DNA from: Punica granatum
Lineage: Eukaryota > Streptophyta > Magnoliopsida > Myrtales > Lythraceae
Reading direction: 5' to 3'
Assembly (NCBI RefSeq): GCF_007655135.1
Contig: NC_045131.1
Location: 9,904,001 to 9,968,000 of the forward strand
Length of the DNA: 64,000 bases
A program made the translations under genes and the position numbers. Below are positions 32,265 through 45,323 of the stretch, in pieces (position 1 is the first letter of the stretch; the number at the start of each line of letters is the position of its first letter). The notes under the pieces are model-generated. The model saw only the letters and a program-made list of their open reading frames with translations, searched no databases and was not told the origin of the DNA.

Positions 32265-34042
32265 TTACAAAGAACTGCTCCACAGGTCTATGTCCATGAA
32301 CAGATCGTCCCAGTCCCATCGCTGCTTGTTGCTTCCGAACCCATCAATTCTGACATCGTCAAACTGGAACTCCATTGGCAGATCTCCGAGAACAATGCTG
32401 TTCTCTTCTTCAACTGGAGCTCTTCTTCTCTTTGTCTTGAAGTCCGGTTGATCGCCAAGAAACTGAGTCGAGGTGCTGACTTCTGGGAGTGGTGGCTCCA
32501 GTTGAGGGTAATAAGTCGGGGCCTCTTCTGGACCAGCTCTGCTACCTGGTCTCGGCGAGATGATACCGCTGAGGTCTAGAGGCTGGGGCCTCATGATCTG
32601 CTCGCTGCCGATGTCAGTGTTCTCCTCGGAGTCGGTCCTGATCTGTTTGGCACTCAGCTTCTTGCTAAGGTGACAATTCCAGTAGTTCTTGACGTCATTC
32701 GCTGTTCTTCCAGGGAGTCTTCCAGCAATCACTGACCACCTGAAACCAAATAGCGGGACCACTTTTAGCATTCATTTGAAATTGTATTAACGGTAACTCT
32801 ACTATCAGCAGCATCAGATATCACTCGAGTTTCACGACCGAATCTTGTTGGCATATTTAATTGCCGATATTAAAATTATATAAAAGAACAACTATCGCTA
32901 GAAACAATGGATCTACGGACAGTAACAGAGGCTAATGGGCAGTAACAGATGAATATTCACGACCAAGGAAGACGATGAAAAACAAAATTTTCAGTTCTTA
33001 ACAGATCAGCAAGGGACATAGTACAATAAGAGCTGCGAGAAATTGAAGAAGGTTCTTGCCTGTTCCCCAAGAGCTTGTGAAGCTTGATGATGAGCTCGAC
33101 TTCCTCTGCTGTGAAACTTCCCCTTTTGATGTTTGGGCGGAGATAGTTTAGCCATCTGAGTCTGCAGCTCTTCCTGCACCGGTTTAGGCCTAGAATAACG
33201 ATCAGAGTGTAAGAATACCGAGTTTGGACTTGTCATTAGTATTTAACTTTAGATAGACAAGTTGCTGTTTGTGGCTGCCATCTGGTTTAATTAGATTAGC
33301 TCTATATTAGCCATTGGACCTGGTTCCGTCCCGTACTACCGGATCAGGGAGTCCAATAACTATTCAGCGGTCCATTAGTGTCATAGAAACCTCAACTTTA
33401 TTGCATCGAAAAAACCTATAGTAGAATGATGTGACTCTAATTCACAGCTCGGTGTTTGATAAGTTATGAGCCTGAAACATCTAGCATTTGGACTAGGTCA
33501 CCGACTTTTGAAGCAAAATCATATTTCTCGAAAATATGCCATGCTTGCTTGCTTCACAGGATCAGAAACGTCTACAAATGGAATTGCCCGATATAGGTGG
33601 ACGATTTCATTTCATTCTACTGTACCAATGACCTTACCATTTTCTATTCTCTAGAAGACACTCAAACTAGAAAGACGTCAGGTTGAATGCAGAGTTATTG
33701 GTATTGGCATTTCTGGGAGGACTAGCAACCTTCCCACAAGATACAACATCGAAATGCTATTAGGCCAAACTATATTGACATGATTCAACATTGTTAGGAA
33801 AACGAATCTGTAGATTGTAATACGAAATCGACAAGAACTCAAATGTGATCAAGCTAGGGTAGCAGAAAGAGTCAATGGCCATATGACCGTACTGGAATTG
33901 CACGACAGGATGGCGTAGACAATCAAATATTAATAACTTTACCAGCCAAGAGAGGGACGCGATGCCACTTCCCTTCCCCGAACTGTTCTATACATTTTTT
34001 GAGCAAGTGATCTTCTTCTTCGGTCCAGGGAACTCCTCCCAT
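32265..34042 (-). CDS. R2R3-MYB transcription factor, anthocyanin (subgroup 6) type
   Basis: Three exons on the minus strand, 33943-34042, 33060-33189 and 32265-32739 (100, 130 and 475 nt), give 234 aa. R2 runs from [19 protein letters not shown] through [20 protein letters not shown] to [14 protein letters not shown]3 runs from [19 protein letters not shown] through [20 protein letters not shown] to [13 protein letters not shown] in R3 is diagnostic of eudicot anthocyanin activators. The bHLH-contact signature (E-L-x2-K-x3-L-x6-V-x3-R) is present with one Leu-to-Val change. The exon pattern matches PAP1/AN2-type genes. Intron 2 has a GC donor (AACAG|GCAAGA). The subgroup-6 motif KPRPR(S/T)F appears only as MRPQPLDLS, so activator function is uncertain. 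The C-terminus is acidic and Trp-rich ([13 protein letters not shown]), like an activation domain. Confidence 0.92.
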
Positions 34043-35775
34043 TTCCCTAAACTCACGGATTGTTTACTCTCTCAGGGAACTTGCACCGGACAGATTCTAT
34101 CAATGAGCGCTTTTCTTGTTCGCGTGATATGAGTTTTTAAGCAGGGCCAAGCCCCCGAATCTGCGGTTAAATGTTCGTTCGACTTTCCGTGGGAGCCTTG
34201 GATGAGGGTGAAAATATGTCGAAGCAGCATTATTGATGCAGGCTGATCCCAAGGCCTATCAAAGCAGAGCAGCATATTAAGTTGGATCCATCATGTTCTC
34301 TCTCTCTCTCTCTGTGTGGTCCTGAAGCACCAAGTACCAAAGCAAGAGAGGGGATTTTAATGTAGGGTCTCAGCTTTCTGAATGGTGGCTTAACTGTCTA
34401 GTGGAAAGGAAAGGAGGCCCAGCAGTGAAGGAAAATAAAGAGTAGGGTAACTACTTGTACTCGTGTCCGACTACGTGCCTGCGCCTATGCGAGCAGTTAC
34501 TCTATGGACTGGCCTGGTCAAGTTTACACTCTTCCATATAGAGAAAGTAGAGAAAGATGGCAGCCAGGACGTGACCTGACGGCACAGTAACTTATATGCC
34601 TTACAATCCGTTAAACCCAACCCATAATGTCTTGAGGTGGCCGGCCTAGGACCCTCCTTAGCCATCGGATCCATGAGATGAGGATTTATAGGTGTGTACT
34701 AAAGTACCAACCCAACCGATATCTGTACTTCCTATGACATTTCATACCATCCCCATCAGCATCCTGCCAAGTTCATTTCGTTCTGCTCTCATTTGGGTCG
34801 CCTTAACAGGTCATGGACTAAGCCGGTGAGGGAACGGTGTAAACTTTATCGGTTGGGTTACATTTTGCTGAAGCCAGTAGAGTGCTGTCATAAAGCGCCG
34901 GAGGGAAAGGAGAAAGAAGGTAAGCAAACACGCACCCAAGGAACTTGGACTCTGCCTGCTGGACTGCTATTGACGTTCAGGAAAGTTGCCTCGTCTCCTT
35001 GCCATTCCGGGCGAGCGTCTGAGTTAAGAAAATGGTAGTTCGAGCTGTGGTCCCGTTTTCTGCTCTCCACAATGACCAAGGAATTTGGTGAGTATGTTCC
35101 ATTTCTCATAAAGATCTAGAGATCAATGCTGCTTCTTTCCCTCTTTTTCCATGTCTCATGGTCCAACCTCTGCACCTCAGATCAGACAATCTTTACATCG
35201 ATCGTCCTGGATGGATTGCTCTCTGCGCATTAATTCGCACAGCCCACGTTGCCCTCGATGATCGTCCACCCCGTTGTGTCATCATGTCTGGTGCGATCGG
35301 TTTCAGGGTTCAACCTGTCGCGCTCCGAGCATGTGAAAGTTTCCCACATGAAGCCATATACCGTCACGGGCATGGAACTTGGAAGTCATTGCGTGTGCAT
35401 GCTTTCATGTTAAAGAACACCGTGCATTTACACAGACAGAACCGATCAAATTGTACCTTGAATTACGATATTTCCAAACAATCGAACCGAGTAACATAAT
35501 TTAAAATTATAAAGAACTAAATATTTTATGTTTATTGATATCAGAGAATTATCCGGTCCAGCTGCTGGACCGTATGAGGACATCTCGGAGCCGTTGGATC
35601 AATAATTGGGACAATGACGTGACGTGCTTAGGATCTCAGCCGTCTATTAGCTGGAATTTGCCGGCCGGAGATCCGCTCTTCACTCTCGTAGAGAAGCCAC
35701 TACCTGCGGAAAGCTCCGCCGCCAGTCTCGTAATTTACCGGCGACTGTCGTCCGATTCACCGGCGGACGCCCCAA
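34043..35775. other. Intergenic region between divergent MYB and plastid-protein genes
   Basis: This holds both upstream regions. A short TC repeat lies at 34296-34313. No coding sequence is supported; open frames of about 60-113 codons lack domains. Confidence 0.5.
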
Positions 35776-37335
35776 ATGCAATCCCTAAGCTTGGCCTACC
35801 GCTTCCCGCACCTCCTCGCTCCTTCCCCTTCCCCAATCTCCGGCTTTAATCGCCGGTTTCTGTCTGTGTCCACTCGAATCGGACTCAAACCCTGCCGCTT
35901 GGTCACTCTCTGCGCTCCGAACCCGGCCGAGTCGTATCGGACGGGGCCTTCGTCGGCCGGTTCCGATTCGTCGAAGCTCAGGTTCGAAGATCGGCAAAGT
36001 GAGTGGAGCTTCCAGGTCCAAAGCCCCAGCGTCGTGCCGCCGCGGACCGTCGCTAAGTTGAGCTTGAGCGACCAGGCTTTCTTCCTCCTCGCCTTCATTG
36101 CCTGCACGGTAACTGATCCTGACCTTCGATATTGAGAAGTTTCAAGCTTTGTATTTTCCTGGAAAATGATAGTAATTTGTTGGGGGAATCCCTGTAACCG
36201 AACTTCGCGTTCTTCGTATTCGAGCTAGTGGCGTTAGCGTTAGAGCTTATCCGCCTGTGCAGTGGTTTTATATCGCTTTTCCTAATGGAAGAATTCAACT
36301 TGATTCACGCAGACATTGGTGGCATTTACGAGCCTCGTGGTTGCAGCCGTTCCCACACTATATGTAAGTGTTTCCATCACAGTATGATGCCATGCCTGCC
36401 AATTTTAACTGTTATCTTATGCATATTAGGTTATACATCTCAAGGTGGGTAAGGGTGGTGGATTTGTGGGCTCTTATAGGTTTTTGCTGTTAGTTTATTG
36501 GATTTGTGCTCAAATGATCAAGATAAGTTACTGCTTTTGTGTGAGTTCGACTCAATTCTGTATTGTCTAAACATAATCATCTGTAGGCCCTCAGAAGAGC
36601 AGCCAATTCTCTTTCAAAATTAGCGGACACGGCTCGTGAGGAACTCCCTAGTACGATGGCAGCGGTTAGGCTTTCGGGTATGGAAATTAGTGACCTGACT
36701 ATGGAGCTCAGCGATTTAAGGTGATGACAAACTCATAAATGAGCTGGATGCTGATTTATGTAGTACTTGTTGGCAGTGATTCACTGCATGAGTTACCATT
36801 TCTTTAGAAAATCTAGCAGTGACAATTGGCGAAAACAAAAGAATCTAAACCATGGAAAGTTTCTTTGTCGAGTTTTATCAGTTGTCTGTCATACTGATGA
36901 TCTATCTCTTTTATGCGCTGTATTTTGGATCTAAGCCAAGAGATAGCTGATGGAGTGACCAAATCAGCTCAGGCCGTTCAAGCCGCAGAAGCTGGCATCC
37001 GTCAAATCGGCAACCTGGCTCGTCAGCAGACAATCTGTATGTTTTATCTTTCCAGTCGTATTTTACTTCCAAAGTTACCCTCTTGCCTTCTTTTGTTTTC
37101 ATAAAAAACTGGGAATAAGAACAAGAGTTTTTACTTGTCTATTGCAGCCATGATTCAAGAGAGAGCTAGCCTTCCCATCATCTCAATACAACCCGTCGTT
37201 GTAGGGGCTGCAAAGAAGACTTCCCGTGCTGTAGGGCAAGCGACAAAGTCGCTAATGAATATGATATCAGGAGCGGAGCTTAACTCGGAGAATGAGAACG
37301 ACGATGAGAGTGGAATAGATCTGGTAGAATTTTAA
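35776..37335 (+). CDS. Predicted plastid membrane protein of unknown function (DUF948-like)
   Basis: Five exons, 35776-36108, 36313-36363, 36587-36720, 36936-37036 and 37148-37335, splice in frame with GT-AG ends to 268 aa. The first 50-60 residues are Ser/Arg/Pro-rich with few acids, as in chloroplast transit peptides. A long hydrophobic stretch spans the exon 1-2 join (AFFLLAFIACTTLVAFTSLV, then VAAVPTLY), enough for one membrane span. It is followed by an amphipathic helical region (RRAANSLSKLADTAREELPS; MEISDLTMELSDLSQEIADG; TKSAQAVQAAEAGIRQIG), whose heptad-like pattern resembles bacterial DUF948 proteins. The C-terminus is acidic. I recognise the layout as a conserved plant protein but know no function. 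The SWEET gene downstream is convergent, with 559 bp between the stops. Confidence 0.82.
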
Positions 37336-37894
37336 GTTCACAGCTTCTTCTCCCATCACACCAAGTGTATATACACATCAACTGCAAACCAAATTACTTG
37401 TACGAGGTTAGTCTTCCAGTGATGATATACAGCTGAAAATATGCACTAAAACAATATGGAGTGATTCTTCTGTGCTTTTTTGGTTTTCTCAAAGAACAGG
37501 GTATGTGCGTCACTTCGTCATTGTTTGGCACGTTGAAAGATTAGAGTAATATTTTTCCTGAAGCATTTGATTCAAGCACTAATATTGTGTGCAAGTCTGA
37601 TATTTATCAAGAAACATTGGCAGGTTTGATCTGAGGAGAGTGAAGATAATCTCTTGGAAAATCTGTAAAAATTAATTCACTTCATTTCTATGGTCAGCTT
37701 TCTTCATATAGCAATACATAATGGTACGTGAATCACTTTGGGATAAATATAGAAGTACATGAACCTTAGTTAAATATCTTCGTAAATATAAAGCCACCGT
37801 AAAACTAAATCGACGGTTGATAATTCCTTTCCTAGGTCTGGGATCTTTTTTTTGTTATAGTATAACAATCATGTCACGTAGAATATTGTCAAGA
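37336..37894. other. Convergent intergenic region
   Basis: It contains the 3' ends of the plastid-protein gene (+) and the SWEET gene (-). Nothing else is visible. Confidence 0.5.
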
Positions 37895-40083
37895 TCAAAC
37901 ATTGTTTTCGTTTGGTTGAACTGGTCTGCTGCTGTCTGACACTGTGTTCATCTCAGTGAGTTTTGGTTGAGTCACAGTCGGGCATAAGTCTCCACTGCCC
38001 ATCGAACCTAACTTCGTCTCTTCGTGTTGCTGTTGTTTTGTCGGCAGTGTCTTCTTCTCTGCGTTCTTGTATATCACGTACAGGATCATCTGAGTGATCC
38101 CGAGCAAGAATCCCATAACATTGGGTAGCTGCTTGGCAGACAAAAAACATGATCGTTGGAAATTTTCAGAATTAGTGAGACGAGAGGAAAGAATGAAAAA
38201 GACATGTTTACTTACTGCAATGAACATGTCCTTGACGAAGTAGCCGTAGAAGAACCACATGGTAGCGCACAGGGTGAGGAAGAACGACAGAGTGAACGGC
38301 ATGAACTCCACGCTCTTCGTCTTTATCACCCTCCTCTGCATTATACGGTGACGATAAATCTCACTCTGGCATACGCAATTAGAATCTCATATATCGTAGA
38401 ATGGTTAGAAAAGTACCATTATGCCTAAAGGTGCGGCAAAGACAGCAAGGTTGAAGGCAGCACAGATCCACCCCACGGCATTAACACGTCGAGGTCCCTT
38501 GAGAAGCCACATGGTCAGTGCCAACATGATGCCGAACCCGAGTACATTGAACAGCACCAGCAACTTCAATGTGAACATCTGCACAAACGCGCATGTTCGC
38601 ATACGAACCATGAGCGTATACTATGTTAATAAGATTTCACGGGATTTATCGGTTATCGATTGGGCTTTGGATCTGATCATGGGCTGAGCAGAAGCTGGGC
38701 CCAGTTCCTCCAGGCCCATCAGAGCAGCCCAATTGAAAGAATCCAAAAATCATTACTTTCTTAGCAGAAATAAATCTATCGATGGCAGAGAAGGACGAAA
38801 GCAAAGATATGGAAAAAAGCAATAAAAACGTTAGCATTCCTTTGCTTTTCCGAGCCAGGGTGAATCACGATCGGTTTGGCTATGAATGTCGGGCAGGAGT
38901 GACCGGGTCTGCTGTTCATTTCTGTGGAGCAGATCATAGCATAGCCGAAGACAACTAGTCCTGCCATGGTAGTCCGGGCAACATTATCGTACTGGACTTC
39001 CCTTCATGGGGTGTTTTTGTGTATATGCTAGGCATTCACATTAGTCGAATTCAAAACAAATTTCCCGATCTCACCGTTGTGTCCATAACATTACTAGCAA
39101 GTCGGATTGAGGTTCCCCGGAAGATCCTAAGCTCAGAATTTTTATTGAGGAGCAGTATAAGGCAGAGCTTGAGATACAATGCTGCCATGGAATGACGCGA
39201 CAGTCTTCATAAGAATGTTCATGTTCATCTAAGACAAAGTCCACACTTCTTCTTTTTTCTTGGCGGGAAATTCCAAAGACATTTGAATTGTGCACATATA
39301 TATATATATATATATATACATATATATACACCATGTACTATGTACATGTATATGTTGCATTGCATTAGAAAACATATCAGATTCTAATTCCTATATCGGT
39401 ATCTAACTATATGGTTGAGCCTCAGGGTACGATTTAATATGATTGTTAAGTTCTAGTTGGGACTGCACGCGCAGTTGCGAATAGATAATTAAACTGGCGT
39501 GGATTCAGTCCATGAGTGTGATCGACAACTTACTTTGGCGCCCTTAGACGCGTATATCATGTAGATTGTCAGGTAGGTGAGCTCTATGACAATTCCAATG
39601 GCATTGATGCTGATGATCAAGGTCGCATCTGTCTTGAGGAACCCATAATACAGCAGCAGCATTGCGCTCGAGAGTGCCACCACGTAAGGTATCGACTGGA
39701 ACCCATCCGATGACTTCTTCTTGAAGATCGTGATGAAAGTCGGGCTGAAAAGCATAGTTTGTGGACAGATCAGCATCATAAAATATATTATACGAACATC
39801 ATATATCCATGGAGTTACTCGTAAAGGCATGCAATGGATGATTCGTGTAGGTCTATAACTGAGGTCTTACAGGGGCGCCAAGAAGACCAGGAACCCGACA
39901 ATGTTACCTGTCCAACAATCGAGAAGTATTAGATCATGGCTTCCGAAATGGAATCCGATTGATGAGTAACAAAATGAAGCGAAGTTGACGTATCATTCAA
40001 TAATCAAATTCTGCAGTATAGTATTGTCAATTACCCAAGAGGCCGAAAATGAATGCCAGCAGATGGACACTCAGGAATGCCAT
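37895..40083 (-). CDS. SWEET sugar transporter (MtN3/saliva family, likely clade III)
   Basis: Six exons on the minus strand, 40035-40083, 39871-39907, 39534-39744, 38417-38578, 38216-38335 and 37895-38128 (49, 37, 211, 162, 120 and 234 nt), give 270 aa. The 37-nt second exon is typical of plant SWEETs. Two MtN3 triple-helix repeats are evident: [20 protein letters not shown] to [20 protein letters not shown] and TYLTIYMIY; then [20 protein letters not shown] to [37 protein letters not shown] and [17 protein letters not shown]. SWEETs are facilitators for sucrose or hexose efflux across the plasma membrane. The FMPF and LPNVMGF wording resembles sucrose-transporting clade III (SWEET9-15), which is inference. 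The hydrophilic C-tail carries Ser/Thr sites. Intron 3 (955 bp) holds an AT microsatellite. Confidence 0.93.
39297..39330. repeat. (AT)n microsatellite in SWEET intron 3
   Basis: Alternating TA of about 20 bp, followed by CATATATATACACC. Confidence 0.8.
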
Positions 40084-40949
40084 GACGTAATTACTGCCGG
40101 AGACGGTCGACGCCTGTGTCCTGGTCGGCCAAGCTTTACGCTTTGGAACTCTCGAGCGCTTAATTACTTGTGCTTAGACACTTAAGAACTCGATGCTGCA
40201 GAACCCTTCACATTAACCTGCTTTATATAAGCATCGTTTTGTTAGGCTTAGGCATGCTAATCCTATATTAATTTTAATTATTTAAATTAATTAGTTAATT
40301 AATCAAATTTTTGTGTGCGGTACGTGTGTGTGTGTGAAAAGTGTTAGAAGAAGTGATCTCTACGGTTGATCTTTCTTTTACCACCATATAGAGAGTGTGC
40401 CATATTTGCATGGCTACGATTTTCTGTGTCTGGTAAGCCTGCTCATTCTAACGACACAAACATCATTAACCACGTATATGGTGCTCGATTTTATTTTATT
40501 TTTTTCATTTTCCTTTCCTTAGACAACACGATCTCTGTTTCTAGATCATGAAAAATTGTTAGATATTCTTAAATCATGATTTACTACAATAAACGGTTAA
40601 TATCAATACAAACCGGAATATATGATCTCCATAGCCAGGGTTCTTTTTCAGTTATAAGACAGATTTATGGTCTAGTAAAAGAATAATGAAAGTCAAATAA
40701 AAAAGGCATATAAGTCTCATTAATGATGATCAAATTCGAGATTTCATGTTTCCAAATCCGCAACTTGTATTATTATACCAAACCCCTTTCCTCATGCGGG
40801 TGGGCCTTTACATTGTGAGTATGCAGTAGTTAATTTACTATGTCGATTGTACCATCAAATTGACCGCCTTTACAGCAGAGGCTTTTTACTAGCTAGCTCC
40901 TTATTATATCAAACTGATTAAGGAATTGGAATATCAAACGAGCCGAGCC

Positions 40950-41420
40950 GAACCAAGTCCAAATCTATGAGGCGCACGCTAGGCTAGATAATTTTCTCTT
41001 GAGCTCGATCGCAAGCTCGAGTTCGGTTGAGTCTGCACATCCGAGCTTAAGCTCGCCTCGTTATAGAGATAGAAGGCTCGAGCTCGAAAGGCTCGGCTCA
41101 TGAAGCATAAGAGCTTTGACTCAATTGTGCTCGAGCTTGAGCTCATACAAGCTCCGATGAGCGTTTGAGCTCGTATAGGCCCAGATGAGCTTGAGTTCGC
41201 CTAGTTTCAAAACAAAACCAATAGTTATGATCTTATGGGTCTTATATATAGAGACACGTAATTATATATATATATAACCATAAAGTTAGATTAGACTCGA
41301 GAGTTTCTCGAATCGAATACTGTTGATTTTGAGATAGTACGCTCGACCGACAAGCTCTGCTCAAACTCGATAAAATCGAGCCGAATTCAAGATTTCATTG
41401 AGTTGAGCTCCAACTACTCA
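40950..41420. repeat. Degenerate GAGCTCG/CGAGCTC repeat element
   Basis: Dense, imperfect repetition of GAGCTCGAGC, CGAGCTTGAGC and GGCTCGAGCTCG. It is a recognisable type of plant dispersed repeat, and edges are not sharp. (TA)n occurs inside near 41260. Confidence 0.6.
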
Positions 41421-44328
41421 GGAATCGTCTTATTCCACTTGCATCCCTATCCACTACTGAAATCTGAATGTTTGAAGAGTTGGGGTGGCTCACTGCCAAT
41501 CACCTTGTGTTGAGCCTGTTGTTAAGTTCTACAATGGCTAGCGACCTCACCATGTATCCGGTTGCCAATGATGGTCGCCCTCTTTATTAGATATGGTGGT
41601 GAGATATTCTTCAAATTTTAAAATATATTTGGTATAGTTTTCCTTTTTTTAAAGTTTTATGTGGCCTTGAGCTGCAACAAATTTTTTCAATCAATAATGA
41701 GTACGTAGCTCAATGACAAATTAAGGTTTTCAGGGAACGGACTTTAATGGCAGGTGAAAGGGTTCAACACACACTAGAAGCACCTTGCAACGAGAGGAGC
41801 ATAGTTTCAACTGCGGCCTCACTGAGGGGGGGAAAAAGTTGTCAATTGTCTCAGCAAAACAGTAGAAGTTGCTTCAAAATCACATGTTATCATATTAGCA
41901 AAGATTTGAAACCACAGGCTTGTCCTTACAGCAAGTTATATGTTGGATAGATTTTTTTAGTAGTTACAAATGTTGGATTTTCTTATGCAAATAACTCTTA
42001 ATTAGTCACAAGAGGATTTGGCAAATGTCAAGCCTTTCGTTTTCCTTTCCTAAAACTGGAGGTGGATTTTTCAAAACCCTAGGGGTTGGGATCCGACCGA
42101 CCTGCCTGCTCTACTCGATGTCCTCGACGATTGATTCGATGCTTGAGATTCAAGCAAAACGTGCAAATATGGTTGCAGTCACGACAGTCGAGCGTACAAT
42201 TGAACCAGAAAAAAAAAAGATTCGATAAATGAGATGTAGATACTCTATTAATGAGCAGCCTAAAAATCAGAGTGAGCTGGAAGAAGAAGAAGAAAAAGAT
42301 AGTCCACCAAGCAAACAAGGTCTTGTAGATGTGTTTGGACCGAATCAGCTCAAAACTATTCGAACGAAAAGGTTGATCCATGAAATGTTACCGTCAATCC
42401 TAACTGAAATGGAACCCTCGTCCATGATACAGAGACTTTCCTCTTTGGTAAGTTACTTTGCCTATTTGGCAAGTCACAAATGCAATAAACAAAGTGACCT
42501 TTTTATGGACCGAAAAGAGCCGTGCATTCTCTGAAAAGCCTAAAAAGGCCGTCATTTATCTATTCTTTTTTTTAAAAAATTTGTTTTGAGTTTAATGGTC
42601 CGGGTTTCAGGACGGCATTAGGCTTAATTAAAAAATATATATTCAGTGAGTATTATATAGTTGCGTGATTGTGTAAAACTCAATCAGCAATTGACACGTG
42701 TAAAAGATACAGTTATATTTTATAAAGTTTCTCTCTCCATCTTCACATGTGTTGATTGTTCATTGGGTTTTATACAGTCATGTGGTTGTGTAATACTGGC
42801 TACATATTTTCTCAAGCTTAATAACTTGTTTGAATTGTGGGTTATGGTGAGTTTATGGAGGGATGAGTTATGAAGAATTATTACACAAATATATGTATAA
42901 TAATCCTCTATAACCCACTCCTCTCTAATCCGCAATTTAAATAAGCCATTAATGTTTTCAAGGAAATTACATATCACGGTCTCCCAACAAATATTTAAAC
43001 GTGATATTTTAAGGAGACGAGCAAACTCTCTAGCATCTGACTTACCAGTGCCTGTTTTTTTTTTTTTTTGGCCAAGACCAGTGCCTGGTTGATTACGGGG
43101 GATCCTTTTCTTTCCATTAATTAGCCTAAGAACAATCAAAGGGACTCCTAGAGAAGGACAACAATGATTAAGCCACAATAACTTCTCTTGGTCAAAGACT
43201 TAATTAGCTGAGGAAAAATTAAACACAAAAACGGTACAAGGATTCGGCAGAAACGATTAACATACGGACCAAAACAATCCCAAACCCATATTTTCCATAT
43301 GTCCACTAGTTTTTTTCATGATCTTTTGCGAAGGGGCAGTATGTCCCAAGTTAGGCGAAACCGAGAGTGATTGGAGGGAAAAAGAGTCGCGTGCTAGGGC
43401 TGACCAATTCGGCGCTCAGGGTACGATAGACATATGTTCGTTCAGGCTTCATGTTCGGGAGACCGGATTCGTGCCTTCTCTAAAGAAAGAAAAATTTCTC
43501 TGAATTGGCGGTATCGTATGTTCATCTCCAACTTGGGTTGGTCGACCTAGTTCTCATTCCATAAGGAACGCTGAGGAGATCCTGGGGCCATTTTCCTCTC
43601 AGGACATTCACAGGTTGCCTGTGATCATTCCAATTGAAGACAAACAGACAAATTCCATAAGAGAGAAAGGGAAATTCCATTGATTGGACCTAATCTTTGC
43701 ATGGTAGTACTGTCAAGATTTCTAATCTGTTACTTACTGTCGAACCGGCTCCATTTCATAAGATTTCAAATGTACACTTTCTAATATCAATCATCAACTT
43801 TGGTATCTTCTTAAACATAAGAAACGGGTGATGTTGTTTCTCGTCCGCTCATTGATATCGATTTTGGGGAAGTATGGCATCACCCAATATCAATCAATTG
43901 AATAGTATTAATTCATATATAATTGATCAGATAGCTTCGGTTCCAAGCTTTCCAAAAAGAGCACATTGACAAGCTGTGCGATCACAATGAATATTAGGCA
44001 CAGCCACTTCTAATTCACTATGAGTTCTTTGTAATATTTCAATCAGACAAGAAAAGAGTCGCGCGTAATTATTTTGTTAAGTTAATGTCTCTTATGAACA
44101 ATGCAGGCCGATAAATTAATTCTTCGTAATATGATATATTTTTCATATAAAATCTACTTTTACTTCAGAATTCGTTCGGGATAGTAATTCCAGAAAAGTG
44201 AGGAGATCTGAATTTCGGGCAAACGTCTTCCAAGCACTTTCTTGTTGGGAGGTTGACATGAACTACAAAGTGCAGTGACTGCAACAACATGTCTCCAATG
44301 CATCTTCTAGGAAACGTGCTTTAGGAGG

Positions 44329-44478
44329 TTAGCGAACGCTGTTACTCTGGCTCACGATGTCCGCGGTAGTGTTTTCTGAAGAGGAAAATGAACTTCCATG
44401 AGATTCCTTACCCGAGTGACCGTAGGAAGTAAAACAGAACGGTATATCAGCGGAGACATTGAGCTGAGCCTGACGAGA
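44329..44478 (-). other. Exon-like open stretch, possible last exon of an unidentified gene
   Basis: On the minus strand an acceptor-like TTCCTGAACAG is followed by about 49 codons: SRQAQLNVSADIPFCFTSYG, then HSGKESHGSSFSSSENTTAD and IVSQSNSVR, ending at TAA (44329-44331). The composition looks protein-like, but I do not recognise it and found no convincing upstream exon. It could equally be noncoding. Confidence 0.2.
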
Positions 44479-45323
44479 TTCTGTTCAGGAACATGTTTTA
44501 AGTATCAGCACAAGGAACAAGATGCAGGAAGTTTATCAAATGGACTGTAATAAAATCAACCGCCGGCTAACAGTATCCTCGAGTGATGATGTAGTAGATG
44601 ATAGCATTCATATTAAGTTGGACCTTGTCGCTTCCCAAACATAGCACTTAATGACTATAAAACATGCAGATTTTGTATATCTTAGCAAGCAGCAGATAGG
44701 CCGGATATCAATGAAAAGCTTGCAGCAGAAAAATCTCTTGCCTTGAACTTGTCATGCCATTGTTTTACGGATTCATGTTACCACTATCATATGACCGGGA
44801 AGGTTAGACGAACCACGAGGAACTAGATTAGCATCTGTCAATAGTTGTTTTTCCTGGATCATTGGTTTAATATCATGCATCAACCCAGATAAATAGAGGA
44901 AGAGGAAAGGACGGAAATAACTCGAAAATGTCCAGAACTGCATGACATTGTGAGTTCTGATCTCTCTTGGACCTTGGATTTGAATATCAATCACTTCCTA
45001 TCATGACGAGAAATGCATCCGCTGGAAATGATACAAACGATCTGAGCCTATCAATTTGAAGATACAACACACGAGAGCTCATGTCATCTTTGAACCAGTT
45101 CTTCTTCCAGGTAACAAGTGATTTGCATATTTCAAGATAACTGAGTCGGTCAAAGTCTCATATGTTGATTTAGTGGAATAAACTGGACAAGAATAAGTCG
45201 CATAATAAAGAACCAAAAAGCCTTCCATTATCAAACACTTCTCGAGTTGCTGGAACAGAGGGAATCTCCTTTCCTAAATGATCAATAATTCTCACAAGAG
45301 CGAAAAATGAAGAACGAGGTGCC

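Larger units (their letters stand above)
40084..45323. other. 5.2-kb intergenic region
   Basis: 40084-40950 is the SWEET upstream region. 40950-41420 is a GAGCTCGAGCTTGAGCTCG-type degenerate repeat (listed separately). 41700-42560 has scattered open frames without domains. 43310-43510 has an open frame of 61 codons with no recognised domain. 44329-44478 contains an exon-like stretch (listed separately). I support no complete gene here. Confidence 0.5.
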
